From Entomortierella parvispora (Eukaryota; Mortierellomycota; Mortierellomycetes; Mortierellales; Mortierellaceae), in assembly GCA_963573315.1 (NCBI GenBank), contig CAUYJH010000072.1, positions 1 to 27,332 of the forward strand: a DNA stretch of 27,332 nucleotides. Direction: 5' to 3'. The position numbers and the translations under genes were made by a program. Below the pieces are notes generated by a model, which was not told the origin of the DNA, ran no database searches, and was given only the letters and a program-made list of their open reading frames with translations. Each line of letters opens with the position of its first letter. The first letter of the stretch is position 1. Below are positions 1 through 11,480 of the stretch, one piece after another.

Positions 1-28
1 CACGGACACAATTAAGGAGGACACACAG

Positions 29-796
29 ATGTCATTCGCAGCGCCCGTATCTACTTTGGACATCAAGGATACGGACTCTTCGATTTTAACCCGCCCTCTG
101 CCTCAGCGGCAGGACTCGCGACCTTTCTTGATCGACTTTGTGAAGCTGGACGCGAGTCAAGAGTTCATTAGCTTTTCACTTGATACCGAACAGCAACAGC
201 CACCCATTGAAAGTGAAAAAAAAATTGGCGATGACAGCAATACTCTCGTTTCACAGCTACCTCGCATGACCCTCTTCAGGACTCAGGTCAGGATCCGCAC
301 CAACGACAAGGCAATTTCACCTTTGTGGAGGGTTTCGTTTGATGTCCAGCCTGGCCAGACTGTTCGGACTTCGTCCCGGGGTCGGTTCCGACAGGAAGGC
401 AATAAAGTCTTTGTGACCAGTCTTCCAGGTCAAGAGGTTGAGAGCTCTATGGTAGTTCGATTTGTGATCGAAGGTACTGCGGCTGGCGGCTATGTTGTAA
501 GGCCTACAGCCTCGAATCCGGTGACCAGTAATACCACTAATGCGCCGGCTACTTCCCCAAACGGAGGCATCACGGATAATGAGGGTGAGGAAAGGACAGG
601 AACAGGAACAGGATTGCCTTTAGATGAGGACAACGATCTTGGAGGAGAGTCGTCAGGAGACACCGATAGTACTGGTCCTGGTCAAATACCTGGAATACCC
701 CTCAACGAAGAAGTCGAGTTTGAAGCATGGCGCCTTCCAAATGCCGAGTTGGCCAAGTTTGATACTATCCCTTTACTGAAAAAAGGTCATCGCTAG
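29..796 (+). CDS. C-terminal part of an unrecognised protein with a beta-rich module and acidic Gly/Ser/Thr tail
   Basis: I do not recognise this gene. The first ATG is at 29, but the same frame is open to base 2 with no stop, and a possible acceptor (ACACAG) lies just before the ATG, so this may be the last exon of a larger gene cut by the window edge. From the ATG it encodes 255 aa. Residues about 80-155 look like a beta-sandwich: SPLWRVSFDVQPGQTVRTSS, then a run of alternating hydrophobic residues. This loosely recalls a family 2-type carbohydrate-binding module, but the match is weak. Residues about 160-225 are low-complexity, rich in Thr, Ser, Gly, Asp and Glu. No signal peptide, membrane segment or GPI tail is visible. 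It converges on the ankyrin-repeat gene, with 125 bp between the two stop codons. Confidence 0.5.
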   Translation: MSFAAPVSTLDIKDTDSSILTRPLPQRQDSRPFLIDFVKLDASQEFISFSLDTEQQQPPIESEKKIGDDSNTLVSQLPRMTLFRTQVRIRTNDKAISPLWRVSFDVQPGQTVRTSSRGRFRQEGNKVFVTSLPGQEVESSMVVRFVIEGTAAGGYVVRPTASNPVTSNTTNAPATSPNGGITDNEGEERTGTGTGLPLDEDNDLGGESSGDTDSTGPGQIPGIPLNEEVEFEAWRLPNAELAKFDTIPLLKKGHR

Positions 797-896
797 CTTC
801 GCGTTTTAGAAAATAAGGTGGAGACAGCAAACACATTTTGCGGATAATAGGACTACCAGCACAACATCGGCCTCGTCTAGGTTTCGAGGGTTTATG

Positions 897-902
897 TTTA
901 TT
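897..902 (-). terminator. poly(A) signal AATAAA for the ankyrin-repeat gene
   Basis: TTTATT on the plus strand reads AATAAA on the minus strand, about 20 bp after the ankyrin gene's stop codon at 922-924. Confidence 0.5.
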
Positions 903-921
903 AAGAGTGCATCCTAAAGAC

Positions 922-3900
922 TTAATTAAATATCTTTTTCAGGAAACCCCGCACCTTCTTGCCCTTTTTCTCGCTGCTGCTGCTTCTACTGCCAGTCAGG
1001 CTAGATGAGCTCGAGGAAGGAGTAAGTGTCGGAGTCACGCTGTTGCTGATGCTGCCGCTACTTCTGTGACCACCTATGTGGCTGCTTACGCGACCGCTAT
1101 TCTGTGAGTTCAAATCGCCTCCATCCACTTGATGTTGGTTCTGGTTGGGGAATTCCTGGGGGGTAAGCAGTGGCGACTTGTGTCCAACTCCAGCGCTGTT
1201 ACCATGACAGTTGTTCACATTGGTACCATTCTGATGAATTTCTCCGCTCCCCTTGCCGCTGGGGTAATGTTGTGACAGTCGCGAAAGATCTACAACCACA
1301 CTGTTCCTTTCGCTGGCTGTTCCACTGACGCATCCGTTGCTGCTCAACTTCATCATCGACTTTAACGTGTTGGCAGTCAGTTGTTCATGACTCGCTCGTC
1401 GAGAGGACACTGATGACTGGTTTTCTGTTTCTCCATTGGCCGTGGACATATGATTCGGTAGATGGCTCGCAAACGAATGGATTAATCCTGTATGCGAACT
1501 AGCAGCCTTTGAAAGGTCTAGAGAAAATAAGTAGTCATGTTAGCCAGATACATGACATTGAAGGGGAACTTCCAGAGCATAATCCTTTACCTAGGTGGTC
1601 TGCAAGAACAACAGAATCCAAACCGCATCGATATCCAAGCTCCTCCGGAGTTTCGCCTGTGTCATTCCTGGCCTCCAAGTCTGCCCCACAGACAAGAAGC
1701 AAGGACGATATCTGTACATGGTTCTGGCTAATAGACTCATGTAAAGGTGTCCATCCACGCTCTCCTTGCGAGTTCACATCACCTCCTAGTTGAACCAAGA
1801 CCATAACCATCTCCAGGTGGCCGCGCCTTGCAGCTAGATGTAAAGGTGTACATCCATGCAGGTCTTGTTGGGAGACTGGACTTCCAGACTTGATCAACGA
1901 CAGCGTAAGCATAACATCGTTCTGGAGCAATAATCCAAAAGACGAGCCGGATAAAGAATTTGGCCCCAGTCTTTGGAGGATTGTTCGAGCACAATCCAGA
2001 TTGCCTGAAGCAATTGCCATCTCCACCGGCAAGATCGATTTCCCCTTCCAAAACGTTTGCATCTCGGTAGAGATTTTCGTCTTGCCTCCGCTATTCAAAG
2101 ACATGACTGCACTCTCTCTCAGGAGCGACTTTGCTGCCTTTCGCGCCTTGATTTCGTCATGGCTCAACCACTGCCGACCGCTTTCGTGACGCCGTGCTGC
2201 AATATAAAACTCGATAGGATTCTCGCCAGGTGTGTTTTGCAGGTCTACAGCCTTTCGTCGGCGATTCATTACCCCCATCCCTTTAAGTTTGTTGGCCCAA
2301 AGGTATTGTTGTAGAGTGATCCCGAGGTTGGGATCGGCACCATACTGGAGCAAAGTGGTAACGATGCTATTAGGACTGGTTGGGGTGTAGTTGGGTATGC
2401 GGAAAGGGGTATCTGTAGACTTGTTGAAAGACGACGGTAGTTGGTTGATAAGTGTCTGCGATGCAATGTCTAGATGCAGGTGCTCGCCTCTCGAAAGCAT
2501 GCTGGCGAGTCTGGCTGGTGGAAGGGTTGGTGGTGGACAGGTCGCATTGGTGCATTCGTTTAATGTGACAGCCAGGAGCAGCGGAGTAAGTCCGCACCAC
2601 GACTGGTTCAAGTTTGCATTCTGGAGGTGATTATAACAAGAGTAAAAAACATGGCCAGCGGTGAGATAACTTTCCTATCCACTACAGCATCTCGCCTGTA
2701 ATCCAACAATTTACCTTGATCATTGCTCTAACGAGGTTGTGCATGCCTAAACCAACTGCGACAATAAAGTAGCTGGGGTATTCGAATGGACCAGTCCTCC
2801 CAGGTTTGGTCCTGTATTCGTCGCGTGCCTTGCCAATGATGGGATAGTTGACGTCAATTGGGAATCCCCGGTCAACAAGTTCAATAGCCACCTGCTCCAT
2901 CCGATAAATCATGGCCAGCAGCATGCAGTGGTTGAGGTCCGAGTAAGACTTTTTCTTTTTCTTTTTGAGTGCGTTCGAAGGTAGCAAACTGATGTACTGC
3001 AGCGCCAATTCTGGTTTTTTGTCTCGGATGGCCATCTCAATATTATGCAGGATAACTACAGTTAGAGCGCTCAAGGTTAGTTGCAAAGTTTTTAGCTGCA
3101 TTCTGCCTGTGGTCAAGCTCCCCATGTCATCCTCTGGTCAATGGTACGCTACCTGGTCTCGTTCGCTTCTTCAGTTTCTTCGATCGTAAGAAGGCGGGAA
3201 TTCGCTGAGCCATGAATCCACCCTGGCCTCCTTTCTTGGAATAGTCCTTGTTGAGCGATTTGCGGTCAGGTTTTAGAATCTCCTTGTCTAGCGGGTAGAA
3301 AGGCGAACATTGGCCAGTGAGCGCGGTGGAGATGGGAGGGTCGGAGAGATTCCAAAAGAAGAGTGTAACAGAAAGCAATGCAGAGCCGCTCACTAGCCAA
3401 ATCTTCCCGCGCACCACAATAATTATTCTGCATGTCACCCAAAGTACCTGGCTTGCCCTTGAGCTGCTCCTTTGTAAGTTTTCGAATAACGCCCTCCTTT
3501 CGCAGGCGGTTATCCATCCGATGTAGCACCGTGAGCAATCGACGCTGCCGCTTAGGATAGATGTCGTTGAGTCTGAACTCGGCGAGCGTCATGCTGAATG
3601 GAGTGCTGGCAAGATCCTGCGCCTGTTGTGCTGCAAAGAGTCCGGCCAGTCTTTGTCCCTGGGCACCGTTCACTGCATCCTGAGGCAGGGATCCTTTCCG
3701 AGCAAAGTTGGTGGGCAGGGTCATGGACGACGCTGTGGTGTCAAAGAGGGAGACAACAGAGTTGCGGTTGACCGTCTTGTTCTTGAGCGACTTGAGGGTC
3801 TTCCGCGAGTCGGTCGAGGTGCCTACTCCCGGCAGAGTTGGGGTCGCCTTGGAGCGACCAGAGGTCGGCTCCGCGGGAGGAGATCGCCCACTGAGCGGCG

Positions 3901-4657
3901 GCAATGCCGGTGAGAGTGAAGCTGAGGAGGGTGAGAAGGAAGACGCGACCGAGGGCGGCCGTGGAGCGAGGCGAGGCGAGGACGAAGGAGATGCCATTGG
4001 GGAAAGAGTAAGGACAAGACGATCAGAGGCGCCGGTGGTGTTGTCGCTGTGGTGTCTTTGAGGAGTGCCTCCGTAGTTGTTGTTGTTGCTGCTACTGTTG
4101 CTGTTGCTGTTGCTACTGTTGCTGTTGCTGTTGCTATTGCTGTTGCTGCCATGGTTTTGGTCAAGTAAGGGCAGGGCCAGCGGGGCCATGGTATCTACCA
4201 TGGTCGAGGGATCTGCTCCTGCTGCCGCTAGGGCGCTCTTGCCGAGGGTTTGCGTGGATGGGCGCAGACCTGGCGACACGGGAGGGCTGTTCGAGGGTGA
4301 TTGGATCGGGGAGGGCATGGGCGAGGTCATCAAGGCGGCCGAAGTGTCGTTGGCATGCAGATTGGGCGTCGACAACGAGCGGATGCCAACAGATGCAGCG
4401 GTGGAGGCAAGGTAGGGATTGTTGTTGACATGGTACGAGCTGCTGTCGGTGACGGTGCGCTGGCGCGAGGACACGGATGAGGACGGCAGGGATGCAGTGG
4501 GCAGATCGCTGTCGCTGCTGCTGCCGTCGTCGTCGTCGTCGTCGGCGGCGGCGGCGTTGGGCGGGCTGTCGGACAGGGAGATGAAGGTCTGGGGGATGAT
4601 GGGACGCGCTGTGGAGGAGGCGGGCAGCACAGGAGGAGGAGGAGGAGTGGGCGGCAT
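922..4657 (-). CDS. Ankyrin-repeat protein with long Ser/Asn-rich N-terminal region (five exons, 1,103 aa)
   Basis: Exons, in transcription order: 4657-3448, 3287-3153, 3055-2715, 2620-1591, 1517-922. All junctions are GT-AG and the frame is continuous (3,312 nt including stop). Residues 1 to about 340 are low-complexity: Pro/Ser-rich, an acidic Asp run, and Asn/Ser repeats encoded by a trinucleotide tract. A basic conserved-looking block at the end of exon 1 contains PKRQRRLLTVLHRMDNRLRK. The middle carries degenerate ankyrin units (SWCGLTPLLLAV; TLLQYGADPN). Two canonical repeats lie at about 816-885 (GCTPLHLAARRGHLEMV; GWTPLHESISQNHVQI). The Ser-rich C-terminus ends in a basic KKGKKVRGFLKKIFN. 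Ankyrin repeats bind proteins; the partner and pathway cannot be told. Start uncertain: an in-frame ATG at 4780 has a good context (CCACCATGA) and would add 41 hydrophobic residues, but it would place the start 6 bp from an E-box palindrome. Confidence 0.85.
4075..4150. repeat. Trinucleotide-type TGT/TGC tract inside the ankyrin gene
   Basis: An imperfect run of TGT, TGC and TAC triplets. On the minus strand it codes for alternating Asn and Ser. A second short tract, GTC followed by GCG triplets near 4521-4555, codes for Asp and Ala runs. Both are expected to vary in length between strains. Confidence 0.8.
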
Positions 4658-4785
4658 TGCGCTGTGGGTGGGGAGGAAGGGAGGGAGGAGCAAGAGACGG
4701 AGATCCGAGAACAAAAGGAACGAGAGGATGAGAGGAAGCGAGGCGGCATTTTGCACATGCATGCACATGATGTGGGTCATGGTGG

Positions 4786-4795
4786 GTCACGTGAC
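4786..4795. promoter_or_regulatory. GTCACGTGAC E-box palindrome in a divergent promoter
   Basis: A perfect 10-bp palindrome with a CACGTG core lies between the divergent ankyrin gene (ATG 4657) and the OTUD3-like gene (ATG 4858). CACGTG is the classical site for bHLH factors (Cbf1, USF and TFEB types). It probably serves both genes. Regulation is inferred from position only. Confidence 0.55.
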
Positions 4796-4857
4796 GAGAT
4801 GCTTTCTTCCTTTAGGCACTCCATGGGCCACACCACACCCGATCAAGTTTGCCCCTG

Positions 4858-6211
4858 ATGGCGCCGATCAAGACGCATGCCTCCGCCTCCGCAATCAGCA
4901 AGAAAAAATCAAGGCCGGCTGCCAAACCCCACCCTGCGGACAGTCAGGATGACGACGACTTTTACGGCGTACGCGAGCTCAAGCATCAGCTCGCCGGCAT
5001 GAACCTCATGCTCAAGGACACAACTGGCGACGGCAACTGTCTCTTCCGTGCTTGCGCTGATCAGTTGACAGGATCGGACAAAGACCACAGCAGCTTGCGC
5101 CAGGAAGTCTGTCTCTACATCGAGGAGAATGCAGACCACTTCAGGTCATTCTTGGACAACGAGACTGTTGATAACCACGTCGCCCAGATGCGCAAGAATG
5201 GGACCTATGGCGGCAATGTCGAGTTGGTGGCCTTTGCTAGACTGAAAAATGTCGACATCAAGGTCTACCAACCGGGGTTCATCTATGTGATCGAGGGTAT
5301 TCATATCAAAAAGAAGGACTTTACCGCCGGACCACGACCAATCTTACACATTGCGTGAGTCTTATTGCTTTGTCCATTCTTCTATCGCCTGATTTTAGAG
5401 CCACTCGGCCACTGACCATGCTCCATCCCATCTTCCTGTATACAGCTATCATTCTTGGGAGCACTACTCCTCCATTCGTAATATCGATGGCCCTCATGAT
5501 GGCCTACCGATGATCAGCCCCAGAACTGTTGAACAGAAGCCGCTCAAAAAGCTGACAGATCAGGACTCACCTCGAGCAATTGAAAAAAAAATTATGAAGA
5601 TTACCGGTATCACAGATTTGTCGAAGGTCCGTGAGGTAATGGAGAGGCATCAGGGAGACCTCAGTGCAGTTTACGGTGAGCTGGCTGCAGAGTGGGAATA
5701 CCAACACACTGGAGAAACAATCGACATTAACGGAAACTCAACTACAGAAGAAGAGCAAAATTCACCTCGGCACGAGCAAACATCATCTCCGTCACCGCAG
5801 TTAGCTATACTGAGTCTTAATGTTGGCGATGAACGATCCGAGGGACTTGAACCGGGTGACCAGCAGGAAAGACAAACACTGGCGGGCATTCAAACGTCCA
5901 CCATCCCAGCGTCCTCAGAGACTGAAAACTTCAAGATCACACCTAATCGTAATCACGTTAATGTCAAGGGGCCAGAGTCAGGGCACAAGTTCGATAAAGA
6001 CAAACAGCGGCCTTCGGAAACTGCAGATATCGCTTTGCCCAAAAAGCGGTTATCATCGAGAGAGAAAAAAGAGTTGGCAAAGAAAAACCAGAAACTGAAC
6101 CGCAAGAACAAAGGAAAGGACAAGACCTCTGCATCATCCACCAATCTTGTGCAAAAATCCACTGTGTCGTCTACTATTGCAGCTGGCAACATGCGGGAGC
6201 TCTTCGTGTAA
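4858..6211 (+). CDS. OTUD3-like OTU-domain deubiquitinase (two exons, 420 aa)
   Basis: Exons 4858-5354 and 5446-6211, joined by a 91-bp GT-AG intron; the first in-frame ATG is 4858. OTU enzymes are cysteine proteases that cut ubiquitin from substrates or chains. The OTU domain spans about residues 38-178. The catalytic loop TTGDGNCLFRA places Asp58 and the nucleophile Cys61. The catalytic His is probably His172, in YHSWEHYSSIR just after the splice junction. Domain order, and a helical block at about 213-250 (KIMKITGITDLSKVREVMER, a UBA-like helix), match the OTUD3 branch of the family. The C-terminus is disordered and Lys-rich (KKRLSSREKKELAKKNQKLN), perhaps a nuclear or RNA-binding tail. 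The gene diverges from the ankyrin gene and converges on RBX1, with stop codons 70 bp apart. Catalytic residues look complete, so it is probably active. Confidence 0.88.
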
Positions 6212-6234
6212 AGCCTGTTGTGGTACAGTAATGC

Positions 6235-6240
6235 TTTATT
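6235..6240 (-). terminator. poly(A) signal AATAAA for RBX1
   Basis: TTTATT on plus is AATAAA on minus, about 42 bp past the RBX1 stop. It lies only 24 bp past the OTUD3-like stop codon, so the two convergent 3' UTRs probably overlap. Confidence 0.5.
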
Positions 6241-6281
6241 TTTGCTTTCACGGGTTAGCCACTGTAAAGTTGTTAAGTCAA

Positions 6282-7191
<910 letters not shown>

Positions 7192-7409
7192 TGCAGATGG
7201 ATGTGTACGTGTGTGCAAGTACAGGTGTGTATGTGCCTGGGTGTGGTGCGCCTGAGTGTGGGCGTGTGTGGGTACGTGTGGGCTATTGGGCTTGCTTCGG
7301 TCGTAAGCGCGTGATGCGGTGCGGGTACAGTAGCGAGCGACGGTGGAGATTGAGAGCGTGAAGTGAGAGGTAAGAGAGAATGAGAGAGAATATCATCATA
7401 CTCGAGGCC
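7192..7409. promoter_or_regulatory. Truncated RBX1 upstream region
   Basis: 218 bp of host DNA between the RBX1 start and the left Crypton boundary. It is GT-rich on the plus strand (7200-7290), so the RBX1 leader is CA-rich, followed by a purine-rich GAGAG stretch. No clear TATA box. Before the insertion this gap continued with the 42 bp now at 16227-16268. Confidence 0.6.
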
Positions 7410-7415
7410 ACTGTA
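7410..7415. repeat. ACTGTA, left boundary core of the Crypton array
   Basis: This hexamer occurs here, at 11816-11821 and at 16221-16226, exactly where sequence identity between the copies starts and stops. Host bases before it are CTCGAGGCC; element bases after it are TCTTGGGGTG. Short direct repeats of this kind are expected for Cryptons. Confidence 0.8.
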
Positions 7416-7430
7416 TCTTGGGGTGCTTCC

Positions 7431-7450
7431 AAAATTTCCATGGAATTTTT
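7431..7450. repeat. Near-perfect 20-bp palindrome at the Crypton left end
   Basis: Bases 7431-7450 are self-complementary around CCATGG except for one T/T pair, 16 bp inside the ACTGTA core. It may be a recombinase or transcription-factor binding site. The same palindrome recurs in copy 2 at 11837-11856. Confidence 0.6.
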
Positions 7451-7692
7451 CCTACACGTGATATCAATGTATTCGCAGTACAGTGTGTTTTTTCCAGTGG
7501 ATGTGACGGTACATGCGCGACGATCCCACATGTACCAACCCCACGGCGTGAGACCACCCCCCCTGTTTCACCACGTTCCGCGTGCCTCGGGCATGGACTT
7601 GACGCGCCATTTCTCCTTCACCACTTTCTCTTGTCCTCTCTCCCTCTCCTTCTCTCTCTCTCCTGCTTTCTCCCTCTATCTCTCTTGTCTTT

Positions 7693-7712
7693 CCCCCCCC
7701 CCCCCCCCCCCC
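7693..7712. repeat. C20 homopolymer in Crypton copy 1 leader
   Basis: Twenty consecutive C at the end of a CT-rich stretch (7620-7692), about 200 bp upstream of the recombinase start. Copy 2 has nineteen C. This is the only difference between the copies that I can see. Confidence 0.9.
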
Positions 7713-7876
7713 TCCACACTCACTCGCGCATACTTTCTCTCCCCGTTCTCTCACTCTTTCCGTCGTACGCATCTCGAGTTCACAGACTTTTGCCCCTGGA
7801 TTGTTCATTCAGCCCATTCATTCTGATTGCCCAATTGCTTGCTCATTCATTAATCCCCCTCCGCCCTTGCCGAAGC

Positions 7877-7900
7877 TTGCCAGACGGTTTGCCAGACGGT
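7877..7900. repeat. Perfect tandem 12-bp repeat just before the recombinase ATG
   Basis: TTGCCAGACGGT occurs twice in a row, ending 14 bp before the ATG at 7915. It recurs in copy 2 at 12282-12305. It could be a protein-binding site in the leader; function unknown. Confidence 0.75.
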
Positions 7901-7914
7901 GTCAACTCAGTCCT

Positions 7915-10900
7915 ATGTCCTCGCTCACTGCTTTTATCTCAGGAAATGCAACCAAGAAAACCAGAAAAGACAACCCAAATCCTCAGTCGGCGGAGAAACA
8001 ACCGCCGAAAAAGCGGGTGAGGAAGACGACCAAAGTTGATCGTAAAGGTACATGGGCACAGACGACCAAATCTCGCTTCCGATCCCTTCATTCATTCGCA
8101 TCTCATTCGCCGCTCGATGCTTTAACATAGCAATTGAGAATAATCCAGCTCTTTTGGATATGTCCAGCGAACCATTCGATGGCGAAGTTGATTGTACCGA
8201 TTCCGATGAAGACTCGGACTCTGATGATGAATCAATCTGCGTTTCGATCAATGGTTCCACGACGAGACGACTTTCAATTCAGACACAAGCAGAAAACGCC
8301 AATATGGATGTTGACGAAGACATGACCAAGCGTTATGGTATGTCAACATGCAAGCAAACAAATTGAAAGCTGATACCATCATACGGTCATATATTGAATG
8401 GAACACCTTCCCTTCCTCTAGTTTCTTTTGAAGCTGTTTTGCGGTATCTAATAGCCCCGCCAGATCTTTACCTGGAAGAAGAGGTCATAGCCAATAATGA
8501 CGCCGATACATCTCGATCAACAGATGAACAGATCATGCGGGAGGCATTGGACCTACAAACCTCACAGCTCAGCCAGAACAGCAAGCTCCAGTACAAATCA
8601 CACATGAAAAAGTTTGTGGTAAGGATACGTCCTGGATCACAGAGAATGCACCATTGTCAGAAACTGAATTTGACTTTCCTATTTTTTAGAAGTTCTGCAG
8701 AGACATGGCAATCGGCGACTTGCATGGCAAGATACACCGCTATGACGTTACTGAAGTGAAAGTGTTGCGATTTCTGATGGAAGTCATGTTCAAGTCAACC
8801 ACCAAGAAGTATTTTCATGAGGGCCAAAGCAGGGACGTTCATACACCTTTTATGTTCAAATCAGCCAATACAAAGGGCCACGCACCAACCTTGGGCGAAG
8901 GTATTTTTCAGTCATACGATCCTTTGCGCATTTGTGGCTCACCCAACAGAATTCAAACCCTTATTTCATCTTGTCTGATATTCATTTAGTCTTGAGGACT
9001 GTCGAGCCGGACAAGAAAGGGAGAAGAGCACTGGATGTACCTTGCGGCCACCAAACTATGGAAAACGTGGTAAAAGCGCTCTGTTATGTCCAACAACGGC
9101 AGGGCAAACGCCAAGTTCGTCCTAACACAGAACCGGACATCAGAAGATCAACTCTCATTCGCAATGCTGTGGAGAAGTACACCAATGACCTGGTGTGTGG
9201 TATCCTTACGAATCACAAGGACCTATCGGCCGAGTGCGAGATTCGAAGGGCTTATACAACTACTCAGCACATCCAATGTCTACTTTACACCTGGGCCCGA
9301 CCCATTGCAATCTTGTCACCTTGGACCAGAGAACACCTGGCCCTGGCAATTCGACACAGCATGCTTCTCCGCAACGAAGACTTGGTACATTTGAACCTTG
9401 CGGACTGCTTTATGATGCAGATTGAGAACCGACAAGGAGGATCACAGTCGGTTTCTGCACTCGTTTGTGCAATGCATCGTGGGAAGACCAACAAGTCCGG
9501 CCACACTCAGTATGGATGCGCTCTAAGGCACCACGATGTTCGCCGCTGCAGTATTGGGGCTTTTGCGTTTTATATGTTTGATCGCTTTCATGTAAGTATC
9601 GATATTGCTTTACAATTTTGTTTCTCAGGTGCTGACTTGCTGACTGACAATAATATTTGCATTAATTGAATCTGCTTAGAACAAGGAAGAGCCTCCTCCA
9701 GACGTCAATGATCCAGATTTTCCATCGACTAAAGTCTTGCTAGGAAAAAAGGGGACACCGTCAAGTCGATTGATCCCACTATCATATGCAGCTTCTCGCG
9801 AAACAACGTTAAAGACGTTCGAGGCACAGCAGCTGGAGTGTGCCCAAATCACACATGCTAGCCGGCACAGTGGCGCTGTAGAGGCGCAGAGGCTTGGCGT
9901 TCGACCTGAGGACATCAAACTTGGGGGTCGATGGGTGCGTGGCAGTGGTCGCATGGATCAACACTACCTGTCCAACGTACCGATTCAGTTCGCGTTTGGG
10001 ATGGCTGGCTTTAAGGAGGGAAAACCATTTCACTTGCAAAGGAATGAAAAGGCGCCCCCAATTGAGCTTCAGGAAATGATATTCCCATTCATCGAGACTG
10101 CCTTTGGCGAGCCAGGATCGGAAGCCAATATGAAATGGAGACAGGATTGTCTAGATGAGATGAATGAGAAGGATGGGGATCAACCCACGCAGCTCGAAGA
10201 TATCGCGCCTTTGGACCCACCAGAACCTGAGTCAGGCAAGCGTCCCGTGCACGAAGCGCACTTTGCCATGAACAAAAAGCGGTTTTTCAAACTCCTTCTT
10301 CGCCTGCGACGGGTCCTTCTCCAGGATGCAGTTGTCTATTTACACACGTACAGGAACGTGAAATCGCCGCTTTTGGAGCATGACATATTCAAATCAGAGC
10401 TCTTCCTTCGATTCCAAAATGAATTGGCACCAGTATTAGATCAAGGTGATTTGATCTTGCCTGTTGACCTCCCCCCGATCGTGGCCAATGCTGTTGCGAG
10501 TCAGAGTCAGCAACAATCAAGTCAATATCAGCATCTTTTGGAGCAAATTCAAGGAGTTGGTCTTCAAGTCCAGCAGCTTCAGGTTGGACAGCACGGACCG
10601 ACCGATCTTCAAGTCCAGCAACAGCCTGGTCAGGAGGAGGCATTTCGCCGTTATGTGGCGACCGAACTGAATACGGTGAAGCAATCATTGCAGGAGCTGT
10701 TTTTATGGGTACAAGGCGGCCATCCCTTTCAGCAAGGCGGTCCCTCACTCGGCGCAGCGGGTGCTCCGCCTAGTGTCCTATATCCACCATACGCCATTGG
10801 CGAGCAATATCAGCATCATACGACAATCTACCAGTCGACAGCACGAGTGCCATGGTTAGGACCCGTATCTCCATTACCACCCATACTGCCCGCGCAACCA

Positions 10901-11422
10901 GAAGCCCCGTTTAGACCGCTCATGGCAGCCAGTCAGCCAACGTCGATAGCGCCAACTCGACCGACTTTTCCTTGGAACACACCCGAGCCGCTTGCTCTGA
11001 CAGCGGCACCTCGCACGTCAACAGTGCAACCCGTTATGGCCAATGCATCTACTTCAGATACTTCAGAAGGCGCCACATCGGAAGAATCAGGATCAGCCTT
11101 TGGTTTCTTGCAAAGGCCTGCAAATACAAGGCAGATATTTGATGAGCGCCAGAGGTATAACGCGTTCCAGGATGAGTATAGAAAGAAGAACGGTAAATCC
11201 GCAAAGGTAGTAGAAAAGACTCGGAAGGCCCTCAACAACAGACTGCGAATCATCGAGGAGATTGAGTTCCGAGCCAAGCAAGCTCGGGCTGAGAACCAAG
11301 AAATTGATCAGAACAGGGCACTGGAGGAAGCAATGAACGGTCTTGATAGCCTACACTTGAGCTGCAATGAGCTCCACAAATATTGTGTGAAGCAAGGAGC
11401 GACGCGCACATCCCGAATATGA
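7915..11422 (+). CDS. Crypton tyrosine recombinase, copy 1 (six exons, 1,030 aa)
   Basis: Exons 7915-8047, 8131-8337, 8422-8618, 8690-8900, 8990-9591, 9680-11422; five GT-AG introns of 71-92 bp keep one frame (3,093 nt). The protein cuts and rejoins DNA at the element ends through a phosphotyrosine link. Order: Lys-rich N-terminus (KKRVRKTTK, a likely nuclear signal); acidic Asp/Ser stretch (about 60-75); helical core-binding part (about 150-250); catalytic domain (about 330-550). Active-site candidates: Arg377 (LLRNEDLVHLNLADC), Lys415 (RGKTNKSGH), His509 and Arg512 (THASRHSG), Trp535 (LGGRWVRG) and Tyr546 (RMDQHYL). The C-terminal half has a Gln-rich part with a 15-bp in-frame direct repeat (10561 and 10606), and a basic helical block at about 940-980 that might be a diverged GCR1_C-type DNA-binding domain. 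The ATG choice is the first one that keeps the spliced frame. The gene appears intact. Confidence 0.85.
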
Positions 11423-11480
11423 AGGTTTATTTTAGTCTAGCTTTTACTGGAATTAAAGAGAACTGACATCAACAAGAGAG

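Noticed and set aside
922-1449. Separate small Ser-rich gene after the ankyrin gene
   Set aside because: A good donor at 1590 and acceptor before 1517 join it in frame to the ankyrin gene as its last exon.
4077-4415. Plus-strand frame with a long leucine run, resembling a membrane segment
   Set aside because: It is the antisense reading of the Asn/Ser trinucleotide tract inside the ankyrin gene.
4658-4780. 41-residue N-terminal extension of the ankyrin protein from the ATG at 4780, with a hydrophobic stretch
   Set aside because: Possible, but it would leave only 6 bp between the start codon and the E-box palindrome, and the added residues look like translated leader. The start at 4657 is preferred without certainty.
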